Positions 1 to 11,666 of a stretch of DNA of 64,000 bases are shown here, one piece after another. The position numbers and the translations under genes were made by a program. The stretch is from the NCBI GenBank assembly GCA_944990035.1, contig CALYLX010000056.1, positions 1 through 64,000 of the forward strand, read 5' to 3'. The notes beneath the pieces were generated by a model that was not told the origin of the DNA, searched no databases, and worked only from the letters and a program-made list of their open reading frames with translations. Source of the DNA: Clitopilus passeckerianus. Its lineage: Eukaryota > Basidiomycota > Agaricomycetes > Agaricales > Entolomataceae. Numbering within the stretch: position 1 is the first letter of the stretch; each line of letters begins with the position of its first letter.

Positions 1-1204
1 CAGCAGGGATATCGACATCTCCAAGTTTAACGCCAATGCTGATCTGAGGGCCCACTCGACGCAAGTCTGATTGCTCAGACAATAAATCTATGAATGTCGG
101 TTCCACCAAAAAATGAAATATCTGCACATATGTATGTGGTCTCAATCGACACTGTGAGCGCATGTGAACCAGCTACTAGTGTCGTCCAAAATTCTGGCCA
201 TTAGTCCCACCGGGCATAAGAGCCCCTGATTTTGGTGGACTAGTCTCCTCAGTCGGGGAAAGACTCGGTACAGAGACAGGAAACTTGGACAGTTGACTGA
301 TTCGACAAGCAAAGGGAAGCCTTCAACAGGATTTGGACTGTTCGAAGTGTGAGCATTCCTTCGAGAAGAATCTGAAATTTATTATGCACTGACACAATTC
401 TGGATCGTTTCAGAGCTGCTTCAATGGTTTGAGGATCTTTAGTCTCGACCCAAGGCTTCCTAAATAGCGAGGCGAAGGAACAGATGCAAGCGCCTAGTTT
501 CGAGAGCTGCGGCGTAAGCCAATCAGGCAAATACAGTAAGGCTGGCAGGCGGAATGGACCACTACCTCTGTTCACAATAGTTGAAATGAGATAAGTGTTG
601 TAGTATATATTCATCGTATGTTAATGACGAAATACATCTCGGTACTCTAAAGCCTAATAAAACTATTATTAGTCACTCCGGGCAGGGAAAGCTGATACAA
701 GGGCAGTATCCTGGAGACACTACGAGGAAAAGAATGGTCAAAGTAGGATTATAAGACGAGTGAACGGGGTGTCCGTTGAGTATTATAGGAGTTGGGAGGT
801 GGTGATTCGTGAAGGATCATAGACGTTGATGTGGTCCCCAACGAGGAATCACGGAAATCAGCGAGTGAGGCATTTGCCGTTGATCGATTCAGAGGTGGAG
901 GAGGGATTTCGTCCGAGCTAGCTTAGAATGTAGCGCGAATACTTCGACGTTGTCCTCGACTTCATCCCATCCCATCTCTCATGAAGACCTTCACTATGAC
1001 ATTTCAGATGGTTATTTGTACCTTTACAGCTACAGTGTGGTTGTCTTCGACCACTATTTCCGATTTGAAGGATGTTGCGCCAAATTGGTGACCGTGCCCT
1101 GTGAGTGATTTCATAACCTCTGGAGTCGACACCTTCAACCTTATCTGCGAGGAAGTGCGATTCTCAACTCATTCAATGCACAAAACCGATGCGTTCATGT
1201 CGCC
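1..1204. other. Left-edge stretch without a recognised gene
   Basis: No reading frame here resembles a known family. A 121-codon frame on the minus strand (249-614) has no recognisable domain and no clear splice context. The last 100 bases before 1205 probably contain the 5' part of the membrane-protein relic that follows, since the similar copy at 4.2-5.3 kb has an upstream exon, but no exon could be placed with confidence. Confidence 0.4.
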
Positions 1205-2065
1205 AAAGTGACCGCACCACACATTCTACTCGCCCTCGTCCTCTACATACCACATTGCATCAAAGCCCGTAGCGAATGTTCCATTCAAGATGCGAAGAGC
1301 CTTGAAGAAACATACAAGACAAGTCGGGCGCGAACCAACGATGCGACTATCCCTCATCAGGATGACGATATCGAACTGCAATCTCCAGGGCGATCCCTCA
1401 ACGCGGGCTTCTCAAAGCCCGGACCCTGAAGGACCTTGAGGCGAAGTGGAAGAAACATGTAGAATACTGCCAATCGAGGTGGATGAAAGGACTGAACTAC
1501 TTCTTACCGTGAGTGCTGCTCATCTGCCCTACCACCACTTGGTTTTTTTTTACTTCCGTTAGCATTGCCATTCCTCTTATTGAAGTCGCTGCTTGCGCCC
1601 GGAATCAGACACTTACTCTCCTCCTCGTAATTCGAAGTGCGGTCGCGGTTTTGCACCTTGTTGGGTTCCACGTCATTCTCTACCCTAGAATCGCGAATAT
1701 AGATTTCCTCATGAATTGTGTCGTACGTTTCTTGTGTAGGTTTCCCGTCCTAATGCTCATGGCCTCATGAAACAGCCCGACATTGACAACCTACTGTCGC
1801 CTCTTTGGATCTCAATGTCGTTACCGCTGGCGTCTATCCTCTGGTAACGTCATATTCCATCCAAATTACTGAAGCGAAGGTTCTCAACAAAACCAGGTCT
1901 GTCGGCTTTGGGGTACTTTCAGCGATTAGCTTTGTCTGCACACAGGACGATTCTCCTAGCGGTGGATATCATGCTCACTTTCCTATCTATCTCGTCATTA
2001 TCTGCGTCCTCCCTGACATGCTTCCAATTGCTTGGGTGTGTTATGAGCTCAGGCGCTCCAAGTGA
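1205..2065 (+). pseudogene. Multi-membrane-segment protein of unknown family, copy 1 (frameshifted)
   Basis: Product not recognised. Pieces in order: a hydrophobic segment followed by a KARSECSIQDAKSLEE stretch (1205-1425), a KWKKHVEYCQSRW motif (about 1426-1510), a two-helix hydrophobic exon (about 1561-1725, with RSAVAVLHLVGFHVILYPRI), the exon DIDNLLSPLWISMSLPLAS (1778-1842), and a last exon (1895-2065) ending in YELRRSK. Introns with GT/AG ends lie at about 1510-1560, 1726-1777 and 1843-1894. The same exons in the same order occur in the copy at 4.2-5.3 kb. The acidic part of exon 1 and the KWKKH motif are in different frames; one extra base in the GGG run near 1403 would join them. Predicted as a polytopic membrane protein of about five segments from hydrophobicity only. 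Either a pseudogene or a sequence error; the 5' end is not defined. Confidence 0.5.
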
Positions 2066-4244
2066 CCAAAGTCCCCCATGTTTTTTCTTTCGACAGTTGG
2101 CCAAACACGGAAATCATATCTATTCCATTAACCTTCCTCCTAAGTGTTGTCTCGCTTTCGTATTGCTGTTCATTTTTTTACTGTATTTTATTTGGCTGGC
2201 CCGGAGTTCATGCCACCAAGTACTTCCTTTGCTTTCATGTCACTAGTAAATCTCCTCCCTGTGTACATAGTCTACCTACTTTTCCAGTAACTTAAACTAG
2301 TACAAAGAAGTCTGAATCTTTCAACTACTCTGAAGGCCATTAACCTCCCTGTTTGAGCTCATTTTCGGTCATTATTTTGAAACTTCGCTCGGTAGTCCCG
2401 AACCGTGTAGATGATATACGCCAGGTGGTCGTAGTTATTGACAAAGCTGGGACCTATAAGATCCAAATACCAGTCAAACGGTGATCAGCTCAGCCCGCTG
2501 TTATGTTGCCCTGTCGGAAGGAAACGCAAGTTTTGAGTGTCATCAGCGTGCGCGAAACCTATCGATGTCGCTCTACGGGATCCATTCGTCCGGGTCCTGA
2601 TGATCCACAATAAGGGCTATGAATATGCTCCTGCGAGAGCTCAAAGCATCCATGATTGCGAGAATACCCCAACCCCAGTCATCCCCACCTTTCCAGTCAT
2701 CCCCACCTTTCAACCCGACCTTGCTCTCGAGTACGCCCATGGATCCCGAACCTGCAATTACTAGGTACCCACCGTGATTAAAAGTCCCCGCGGCCACCAT
2801 ATCCCGAAGAGGTGTTTCAGTAGATGTCAACCAGATCCCGGACTTCCTCCGCAGGCAAGATGTTGTCCCATACGGAAGGAGAGGGAGAAATCGGCCAGGT
2901 GACACATGCAACTGCAGCAAGACTTGCGTAGGCTCTCATACATAGCACCAAGCAAGATGGGGGAGGAAGGAATAAGTATCGGAGAAGAACAGGCTACGGC
3001 TGTGGTTCTGAACACAAGCGACTCGAATGCCGCTCTGATTCTTCTATCTGAGGATCAGAAAAAGTCGTCTCTAATGAACCTCAGGCTCAGCCAAGGTCGG
3101 GAGCTGCGCTCCCAGTCAATTCCAGAAAATCGATACTAATCCGGTCGATTGAAGCAACAAGGACTTTGATTCTAAGATTATATACCCTCATTGGCAACGG
3201 AGAGCTGGTATAGCAAGCAGAGTTGAACGTAAAGTGCGATGTAAGACCGGCACGACCGCTGGCAAACATTCTCCGAGCAGCTACACAGGACCCAACGAAG
3301 GGACATCCACCGGGCCTGACTCGACCTGAAAAAGGCAGGCACTCCGAACATGCCATAACATTCGAGGTTCCTAGTATCAGGTCGTCGAGAGGAGCGCCCA
3401 GAAACTCTACTACGTTTAGACGGTCAGAAGGTCTGGGACATCTTTCTTCTCGGTCGTGCATAACCACTGGACGGTGTATACTGACGGTTGTGAGGGGACC
3501 AGACGTATTCTTACCAAAATCTGGGACAAGTGCAGGGGCCTTGGCGACCGTCATAGTCGAGGGGTCGAGCAGAGCAGTCTTCAATTTGTTCTCAGTATAT
3601 CTTTGCTCATTTCACATTTGTTTGTTCAAGTGCCTCGCCAGCATATTTTAGTTGCAACTGTACGATACAAGAGAACTGAGAGCCGAAAAGAAAGAACTGC
3701 TGTTGGTCTGTGGCAAATCGCCGCCTGTCGACACCGACTTCACGGCCTTAGGTTCGGGACAAGCACAGCGGGCCTTCATCTCTCAACGACGCTCCAATAC
3801 CGGTGCCAATAACGTGCAAATCAAGAATGTATAAATGGATTTGCTCCAAAGCGTTTCGGATTGGTTGGACAACGCCAAAATGGGCCATTGGAACTTGAAC
3901 AATCATGGTTTGCCAGTGAGAGCCAAGGCGGGGCAAGAGGTGGGGACTTACAAGGACGGAGCGAAGCTAAGACGTACGACCCAAAACAATTCTTTCAGGA
4001 GAATCTACTTGAAGGCTACAGCAAAACACGCCTTGATGGTAGCTGTCGGCGGGCCCTCAGAAGCCCTCAAGTTGGTCTCGCCGCGACTTGGTCGGGCCGT
4101 TCCAGTCGGGCGTCTAATTTGATCAAAGCAAACAAACCAGCGCCAAACCGACTTGTCTGCATCAACCTCCACCTCCTCACTCGATTTTGCAAACCTCAAG
4201 GAATTTTGCACAATCCTCAAAATTCCCATACTTTCTCATGGCAT
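2066..4244. other. Spacer between the two membrane-protein copies
   Basis: This 2.2-kb stretch holds several overlapping open frames on both strands (for example 165 codons on minus at 3087-3584 and 142 codons on plus at 3223-3651). None shows a domain I recognise, and the two overlap each other, so at most one can be real. Nothing here could be joined convincingly by splicing. A perfect 18-bp tandem duplication lies at 2675-2710. Confidence 0.4.
2675..2710. repeat. Perfect 18-bp tandem duplication
   Basis: Two adjacent identical copies of an 18-base unit (CCAGTCATCCCCACCTTT), at 2675-2692 and 2693-2710. It is in frame with an unassigned open frame, so it would duplicate six codons if translated. 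No known function. Confidence 0.85.
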
Positions 4245-5291
4245 CAAAAAAGCGTCAACAATGCTGTTTTGGTCCCACTACATTGCCTACGAACCCTGCA
4301 ACTGCCCCAGATGCTGCAACTAATCTCTGATAACCTCATGTGAGCCTTTTCATCGTGATCACATTCAATTTTTGGACTCAATTGAACTCGTTTGCATGCA
4401 ACAGTGCCTGCTTGAAAAATTTCTTCCCCCGCAGTCGCTTCGTCAACTTAGTCGTCAAGCACCTTCTACTCGCTATTCTACTCTACACCCCTCTATGCAT
4501 GCAAGCACGCGCCGAGACGTTCATCCAGGACTCCAAATCTTTGAAAGACGCGCAAGGGGGCTCGCAGCCTACGACAAGCGACGCGAATCCCCACCCAGAC
4601 GTCGACGTCGAATGGCTTGGCCAAAACACAGCGACGCGTTCGCCACTCAAGATACTCGAAGCAGGGTGGAAAAAACACGTAGAATCGTGCCAATCGAAGT
4701 GGATTAGGGCCATGAAGTATTCAGTGGTGCTGCGCCTCTCCTGTTCGTCCAGGGAACTAACAGGTGGAAATGGATCTAGTTTCGCATCCTACCACTTATT
4801 CTGCAAGTTCTCCCCAGCGCTCAACCTCGCGACCGGACACTTGCACTTGTCCCGGTCGTTCGTAGCACCGCGGCCGTCTTTCACCTTGCTTGGTTCCATG
4901 TCACCATCTTCCCCCGTGTCAAGGATGTCAACCTCCTCCTGCGATGTGTCGTACGTATGCTATTCAGTACTCGTTTGGCCCATCTCACGCAGTAACAACC
5001 AGCCTGACATCGGCAATCTACTGTCCCCCCTCTGGGTTTCAATGGCATTACCTTTGGCGTCTATTCTCTGGTAGGCTGGACTCTATCTTTCCAAATTTGA
5101 GTTATTTGCTGACTAGACGCAGGTCCTCCATCTTTGGCGTACTACTGACAATCAACTTCGCCGTCGACAAGAACGACGCTGCTTCAATGGGAGGACTCGG
5201 CAACGACACCCTTTTCTACTTCAGCATCGTGCTCGTCGCAGTTGACCTGCTTTCTGTTGGGTGGATGTCTTACCAAATCAGACGCCTCTAG
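4245..5291 (+). CDS. Multi-membrane-segment protein of unknown family, copy 2
   Basis: Paralogue of the copy at 1.2-2.1 kb, with the same exon order. Exon 1 (about 4440-4720) encodes a hydrophobic stretch (KHLLLAILLYTPLCMQ), an acidic linker, and KILEAGWKKHVESCQSKW. A second exon (about 4795-4956) encodes VVRSTAAVFHLAWFHVTIFP and ends at a GTACGT donor. The next (about 4999-5070) encodes DIGNLLSPLWVSMALPLAS. The last (5123-5291) encodes two hydrophobic helices and ends in WMSYQIRRL. The intron at 5071-5122 (GTAGGC...CGCAG) occupies exactly the position of the intron in copy 1. A possible upstream exon starts with ATG at about 4240-4245, but that junction and the one near 4730-4795 are uncertain. 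About five membrane segments are predicted. Function unknown. The frame is open throughout the shared core, so this looks like the intact copy. Confidence 0.5.
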
Positions 5292-6630
5292 TAACCAAGG
5301 AACCTTTGTATACGCCTACTTCAAATGGGCCCCCGAAATTTCGACTTAGAATCTGTTCAATGCTGCTCTTTATGTGTTATTCTTCTTGCTGTGCTGCTAT
5401 TTTTAATTGTATATACCACTGTTAGTGTACATTCGGAATATGTCAGAAATTTGTATGGAATTAATGTATGTCAACGTCAAAAGGAGCATAGTCCCCTCGT
5501 CAAATCAACACACTGTATGGCTACTGGCACATGACCCGAGGCTGGCAGGCAGAATGTGAGTTGTCCCGAAGTTTGGATTCCAAAACAGCTAAAAGGCGAA
5601 CGGATATGGATATAGTTCTGCAATGTGTAGGAACGGGTATGGTGTGTTCTGACAGTGCTGGCATCGCATCTCGACCTACGCGTCTCGTTCTGGGTGCTTC
5701 TGCGAATTACCGCTGACACGTGATCGGAAAAGTTCAGTTCTCGGACAATGCGGCGGTTGTCTGAAGACATTCACCACCTCCTCACGATTCACCGGACCCA
5801 TTCGCTGGATCATCAACAAGAGGGAGTGCGTTCCCACCGGGAACCTTGGAATTGTAGCTGTGCTTTACCTCGTTCCTCTGCCAACTATAACACTATCTGG
5901 TTCCTTCCCCAAGAACCTCGGATTTGCAGGGCCCTAGGACCAGTGCAGGCGAACAAAACAGTGAATACCAGACGTACGATTGAACGTCATACACTTTGAA
6001 GCACCAAGGTCCAAGGAGGAGAACCTACTATGCACCGATTCCTGTCAGCGTTCACTGAGAGTCAAAATCTCTACGCTTGAGGCCTGCAGTGTCACCTTCT
6101 CTTGGTTTCATATTACCTGGCTTTAGACCAGCAACTCATATGAAGTTTATTTGGTACGCCGTCTGATAATCAGAATGATGTTCCCGATTACTGATCTGGC
6201 TTAAAGAGAGTCACTGCAATTGTCATCCAAATGGCTTGCGCCTAACCCCTTACCTGTGTCGTTACGCATAGGGTGGGCACGCAAGGAGTAAAGGTGGTCT
6301 ACCAGGTTGGCGCTTCGAGTGTTTCAAATCAAGGCCTCACGCTAAATTGGTTTTCAGGTCTATGAGCAATAATGCGCCACATCACTTTTACATCTCTCTC
6401 ACCGGCACAAATACGCTCTCAATTGACGGATAAAGTCGCGATCGACAACTCTTACTATGAAGCCATGCCAAGGACTTGGATTGACGCGTCGTCCTCTGTC
6501 TATTTTTACTACGACGCGTTCGAGCACTTGGTTTGGTCACGAGCATAAACAAACGCGAAAATGAGGACAGCCACCGATTTGGCCTATAAAAGACGCAAGA
6601 ACCCATCTTTCCTTAGCCATATACGACGAT
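5292..6630. other. Intergenic stretch, nothing recognised
   Basis: Short open frames only, none with a recognisable domain or splice pattern. It contains the 3' flank of the membrane-protein gene and the promoter of the Asp-rich gene; a TATAAAA-type box lies at about 6583-6592, roughly 45 bases before the ATG at 6631. Confidence 0.4.
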
Positions 6631-7872
6631 ATGGACACAACAGAATTGCCCTACCAGAGGTACAACAAACGATTCGACGTCGGCCGCGACGAACACGCCT
6701 GGTGCGGTTCTAGTGACTGGGCGTTAGGCAACGCCAAAGATCGTAAGTCGGTTCTCTATCACTGCTTAGGCGATGTGTGCTGACGATATTCTATTCAGCC
6801 CCTGGTTTTGCTCCCTTGCACCCCATGACGAGCGTCTCGACACCTGTCCTCGACAACAATCGCCCCGCTCAACCCCTGCACCCCACCGTTATGGCTGACC
6901 CAATCCTGCCGTCCGTCGCTTCCGCCAACCACCCCAAACAGTGTTCTCCCGCAAACATGACGCCGCCCAAGCTCGTACAGCCGGCCTCAACATGAACACT
7001 ATCAGGGGTGGTGATGCCCTCAACGACAGCGATCTGCAGGACGACGACACGCTATCGATGACGTCGATATGCGCGACCCCGCCGTTTGCGACCTCCTCGA
7101 GGATCACGCCCATTCTGCTGCAACCGACGTCGACATGTCCGATCCTGACATCGGCGGCCTGACGGCTTTGCTAGCAGACTGGCACCCATTCCATCACTCA
7201 GTAGAAGTTCTCATCACGCACCTCTCGCTCTGGCTGCCCTTCGAGCCAGTTGCCCGCGACAAACGCGAGACGGTCGACACTCAGGTGGACACTCGACCCA
7301 CCAAACGCGCAAACGTCAAAATGCCTATAGCGGTGGCTCAAGAGGTCCCTTATCCCCGCTCACCATGGACATCCTCCATCCTTACCCCCGACGCCAAACA
7401 ACAAAGGGCAAGCCTTCGTACCATCAAACTTACATCCCCTCCGATCTCAATCACGGCAACCACCACCACAGACAGCAAAGATGCACCCACATCCGTTTCT
7501 ACTACACCTACTTCCGACGCTCTTTCGCTCTCGTCTGCTTCGACTCTCGTGGAGTTTAAGACTCCATCACTCTTTTTAAAATACGCCTCGTCAGATAAGG
7601 ACATCGTTAGGGACGATGCGTCTGATGACATGGATATCGACAACACCGAAGACCATGACATCGCCATGGGCGATACTTCAGAGGACATGGACATTGACGT
7701 CCTCGAAGATCAGGATACTATCCTTCATGATGCCTCCGACGACATGGACATCGACTTGCCAGAAGACAAGGACTTTATCATGTTCGACGTCTTGTACGAC
7801 ATGGACGTGGACATCCCTCAAAATGACGACATCATTCTCCATGATGCTTCAGACGACATGGACATCGACTAG
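6631..7872 (+). CDS. Acidic protein with C-terminal 19-residue repeats
   Basis: No known family recognised. Exon 1 (6631-6742) begins MDTTELPYQRYNKRFDVG. A good intron (GTAAGT...TTCAG, 6743-6798) leads into a Pro/Thr-rich exon. Between about 6940 and 7060 the coding signal moves through two frames, so there is either one more short intron or an indel; I could not settle which. From about 7060 to the TAG at 7870-7872 a single frame runs through a Ser/Thr-rich linker into five near-identical 19-residue units (core SDDMDID). The C-terminus is strongly acidic with no membrane segment or signal peptide. An intrinsically disordered, possibly nuclear protein is an inference from composition only. 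Confidence 0.5.
7594..7869 (+). repeat. 57-bp coding minisatellite, five units
   Basis: Units begin at 7594, 7651, 7708, 7765 and 7822; the last is three codons short and runs into the stop codon. Each encodes 19 residues with the pattern D-x-D-x-x-x-x-D-x-S-x-D-M-D-I-D-x-x-E. Units 1, 3 and 5 keep ASDDMDID; unit 4 has diverged to LYDMDVD. The spacing preserves the frame exactly, so copy number could vary between strains without a frameshift. Confidence 0.9.
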
Positions 7873-9410
7873 ATGCGCAAAGGTCAACAGCTTCAATAAA
7901 TCGCCTTGACCTCCTCGGTCCAATCAAGAACCCACTTCCGAGTGGTGGCAAGAATGTGAACCGCGCTTTAATCGCTCGCTCGATCTCGGGCAGGCATCCA
8001 ATTGCCTATGCGATCCAGTGGTTCTTTCGAAGGATGAAGGAGCGGGTACAACACGGGGCTCTAGAGGGTTATTGGTGCGTATCACATTTTCTCAACTCGA
8101 GTGCTTTCTCTGACAATCTTTCTTAGACCTTCATGAGCTTTTTCGTACCTGGTACACCTTCATCCCTCGACGCCTTGCTTGTTTAGTTTGGACCTTCTCT
8201 TCGACCGCCTCACGGCACTTCCTACTTCATGAAGCCGTGGAACTTTGCTCTCTAGTCGATGCAAATGCCGTCTTTGGCAACATATGTCCTCGTCAACGCT
8301 CAATCATGTCTTCAATCATCAAGCTCCTTGGCACTCCTCTCACGCAAACTCGCTCTTGCTAGCGTTGACGTTGGCCCCGACACAACCTCCTGAGCGTGAA
8401 GTGGCGCCTTCGTTGCTCGTGGGGTTGGGTATGGGTCTGCGCCTCCTCTCTGGTACTGTTCTGCACGATCATCAATGCCTCAAGGATGCTTCCACTGTCT
8501 GTCAAGTCATCGAGCACATCAAATTACTGTCCTGATTCCTGGCGGTTCTCGCGTCAGCAACTCAAGCTTATTCTCAACGCTACTTTCTCTCCCAAGTCAT
8601 CGAGGACATCAAATTCATTGTCCTGCCTGCCTTACGGACTCGCTGCGCTGAAATCAGCAACACACACACTACCTCACTGTCTTTCCGAGCTCAACCTACA
8701 CCGCCGCTCTTTTTTCAAACACAACCTTGACGGTTTCAACCAACTTGCCCTGGTGCATACAAGCCGCCTCAGCCGCCGCTTTCCCTTCATTCTCGCCGAC
8801 CAATGCCATGGTCACATCAACCCTTACGAATGCGAACCCTTTTTGGATGATGTCTCCCTTTCTCCGCCGTCAAAAATTCTCTTCTGTCTTCAAGTTTCTA
8901 GAATTGCGATCTCACAAGTGAGGTGTCCAACTCAAGTCTTTCCTTAAATTTCCTTTGTTTTTTCCTCGACCTTCTTCGGTGGGCAAGAAAATTCAAAAGA
9001 GAAAAAAATTCCGCCAAAATAACAAAAAACCGAAAAATTCATAACCAAGAAACCCCAGATATGGATTGCAGGGACGTTAGTAGAATATATGGACATTAAT
9101 ATTTGTACGATTATAATAGGTGGAGGCGAGGAGCAGTAGCAGATGGAGTCGAGGATAGTAGCTTATGTATTTTTATAATTTTCCGAATACACGTCTAGCC
9201 TTAGCTTTGTTGAGCTCGATGAATCCTTGTATGAAAGATAACCCAAGGAGGCTTCGTCCGTCTCAAGCGGGGGCTGAAGTCAGTCTCAATCAAACGTGAG
9301 CGAAGCATAGTATTAATTGAGATTAATCAACCATAAGAAAATAGAGTAATATATATGTGGTTCGAGAAGCAGCACGGGCCACTCGTACTCATCTAATAGC
9401 CACAGTCCCT
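7873..9410. other. Intergenic or decayed stretch with possible exon remnants
   Basis: Several plus-strand frames of 60-180 codons overlap between 8245 and 8947 but none is recognisable or joins well. The stretch contains an imperfect direct repeat at 8502-8635, then AT-rich sequence from about 8990. The last part is the 3' flank of the heme lyase gene on the other strand. Confidence 0.35.
8502..8635 (+). repeat. Imperfect direct repeat of about 33 bases
   Basis: TCAAGTCATCGAGCACATCA at 8502 is repeated, with few changes, as CCAAGTCATCGAGGACATCA from 8592, and the similarity continues through AAATT...TGTCCTG in both. Translated, the two copies read QVIEHIKLLS and QVIEDIKFIVL. They may be remnants of duplicated exons. 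Confidence 0.7.
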
Positions 9411-10405
9411 CTATGACCTCGGCTCACGAATGGTGGTGTCGGTCTTTTGGTTCTGACGGAATCCTGCCCATGCCTCCTCCGTCGCGACAGATATCCTCTC
9501 CTTGATACTGGACAAGTTATCCAGTGCTGGACGGACGTCGAGATTGAACGCAGGCGAGCCGTCTGCCTCGTTTGGTGCGGAATAGTAGTCGATGACGTAG
9601 CGAACTTCCTCTCCTGTTTGTGGACGACGGACGACCCAGTCATGGCGATCGAAAGGTGGTTCAGTGCTAGCAAGCAGGATTCAGCATTGGGCGTGTGATA
9701 TATAGTCGAAATGGACGTACTTGAATCTGGACGGTAATAGCCATCCTGCAAACATCCAGAACCGTGCTTTAGGAGACATCTCTCCAGGTCGACCCTTGAA
9801 CTTGGTGAGTTGCACATCGTCTGGCCTTCATAAAATTAATCATCAGTCAGCATTCCCTGAACCCGAACCGTATTGTTAGCGCAGACTTACTGATATGTTC
9901 TCTTCTCCCACTTTAGCACCTCCAACCAAGCAGCCTCGTTCAAGAAATTGTGAATTTCAACCATGGTCTCCACATGCTCCTCGGGCGTCTCCCAGCCCTT
10001 TCTGACCAACGCATTGTAAAATTGCTGAGGGGAAGGATAATCCCACTTCGAGCTCCCATCCCTAGGAATTGAAGACACCACCCGATCCGTTGGTAGGTCC
10101 ATCTGTTGCCCGGGTGCCCGTTCCTGCGCGAGGCTAGGCATTTGGTTGAGTGGGTTCACTGCTCCATGGTCAATTGGACATTGAGCAGGTTTCGCAGCAG
10201 CCGCAGAAGCAGAAGTATGATCAATTGGACATTTCGCGGGCCCAGGTGTTGATGAGCTGGAAGTTGGTGCATTGTGGTCGATAGGACATTTTGCTGGTGC
10301 AGACGAGCTAGCTGCAGGAGAGTTATGTGGTACTGGGCAAGCTCCAGACGAGCTTGCTGTTGCGTTTATTGGCGTAGAGGTAGGGGTAGACGAAGTTTGG
10401 CCCAT
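9411..10405 (-). CDS. CYC3: Cytochrome c heme lyase (holocytochrome c synthase)
   Basis: Attaches heme covalently to apocytochrome c in the mitochondrial intermembrane space. Three exons: 10405-9891, 9825-9721, 9666-9411 (introns GTAAGT...AAG and GTACGT...TAG); the sum is 876 nt, giving 291 residues, the normal size. The N-terminus holds four Cys-Pro heme-regulatory motifs: CPVPH at residue 23 and CPIDH at 40, 59 and 76, in a Ser/Ala/Pro-rich linker. The core has [20 protein letters not shown], then [18 protein letters not shown], whose histidine (about 152) aligns with the axial heme ligand described for human HCCS. After that come [20 protein letters not shown] and [11 protein letters not shown], then the C-terminal YVIDYYSAP block. 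It appears intact. It could serve cytochrome c, c1, or both; fungi vary and the sequence alone does not decide. Confidence 0.95.
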
Positions 10406-11666
10406 GGTGCTCGTAGAAAAGTTTGAAGTGTAATGATTTGGTCTTGTTGATATTAAATGGCTTTGGTGACATCCCGGTCCGTGATCGTCAGTCGTCCCGT
10501 TCCGTTCCTCGGCTAACCAACTGCTTCCGCCGAATTTGACACTACCGCAGCGTCTTTCTGCTTATTCCTCTCTTAGAAGGTTCTCGGATAGCAAAAAGAC
10601 GGATGCCGGTAGCTCAATGTTTAGTTAGATCTGACTCTTAGAAGACAGCATCACGTAGACGAGGTAGAACAATCAATGTAAATAATCATGCTCGACTTTC
10701 ATTGCTATGGCCACCTGAAGAGAATTTCATAGGAATCTCGACAAGCTAGAATATGGGTTGGATGTGCACCAGTGTGCATTCCAGCTGGGGTCGAAGCTTG
10801 AAATAGGGCGCTCTAAGGTGGCAAAGCCGTATACATTTGCTTACTGCAGACTCGTACTAGACACATAAATTCGTTCTTCGTTCCTGGGGATCCAGGCCAG
10901 GCATTAGGCAAATCCTTATTGTAATACCCTCCGTTTCACATCTTTTCCCTGGACACCCCCTGGGGCGCTCAGAGCTGCGCATTTACTACCCAATATGCTT
11001 CAGCAAGCGATCGATGGTAGCGGCTTTCTTTGCAAGTAAAGCTTGCCGAGTTGTCTGGTCTTATGACCATGTTGGAGGGGCTGAAGCTTTCGCCCGAAAA
11101 CCTGACACTGACCTTTCCCCGACTTTACAGACCCTGGCAATTCCAACAGTAACATGACCAAAATACCCCTGATATTGATTTCCTCCCTTACTCCGAGAAG
11201 TCGCCTCGAGTCTTCTGGTGACGAGAAGATTTCCTTCTGCCCAACTGTTTGAAAGTTGCAACTCAAAGTACTTACGGCAACACCGGGTACAACTCTGCGA
11301 ATATCCATTCAGCATAGCGAACCCGGGACGCTATATCCGGGAATAGAACCTCGAAATGCTCTGCGCCAATGCCGGGAAAGCCGTCGACTTGACCGACCCA
11401 AATCCAGCTTTTTCGAATGTTTTTGGAGAATATGGAATTCCGGAATGTGGGGAAAAAAGATAATGATGATGATGGTTTGTGTGGGAGACAAACCTGTCAA
11501 GCCCAAATTTGTCGGGGGAGTACAGCCATCAAATTCAGTCGCCCAGCACATGGTACTCCTCCATCAGGAACGCGGGTATATATAGAGGTTGGTCAATTGA
11601 CTACCAGGGCTTCCGTCGACCAGGTCCCTTCGTACTTATACATCGACCAGCAAAAGTGCATTCACA
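10406..11666. other. Divergent intergenic region between heme lyase and hexose transporter
   Basis: This 1.26-kb stretch separates two divergently transcribed genes and should contain both promoters. Small minus-strand frames at 11000-11551 overlap each other and carry no recognisable domain. A TATA box is visible before the transporter (listed separately). Confidence 0.6.
11577..11585 (+). promoter_or_regulatory. Candidate TATA box of the hexose transporter
   Basis: TATATATAG lies about 80 bases upstream of the transporter ATG at 11667, consistent with a start site near 11610. Assigned from position and sequence only. Confidence 0.5.

Noticed and set aside
249..614. 121-codon minus-strand frame at the left edge
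   Set aside because: No homology recognised and no codon or splice support; kept only as part of the intergenic note.
3456..3560. VYTDGCEGTRR peptide suggesting an RNase H (retrotransposon) fragment
   Set aside because: Only the YTDG tetrapeptide fits; no other RNase H motif or neighbouring reverse-transcriptase sequence was found.
3087..3651. Opposite-strand overlapping open frames (165 codons minus, 142 codons plus)
   Set aside because: They shadow each other, no domain is recognisable and no splice partners were found. They may reflect base composition.
9447..9698. 83-codon plus-strand frame rich in Trp/Cys
   Set aside because: Exact antisense of heme lyase exon 3.
11000..11585. Overlapping frames upstream of the hexose transporter on both strands
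   Set aside because: No recognisable domain, mutually overlapping, and located where the promoter must lie.
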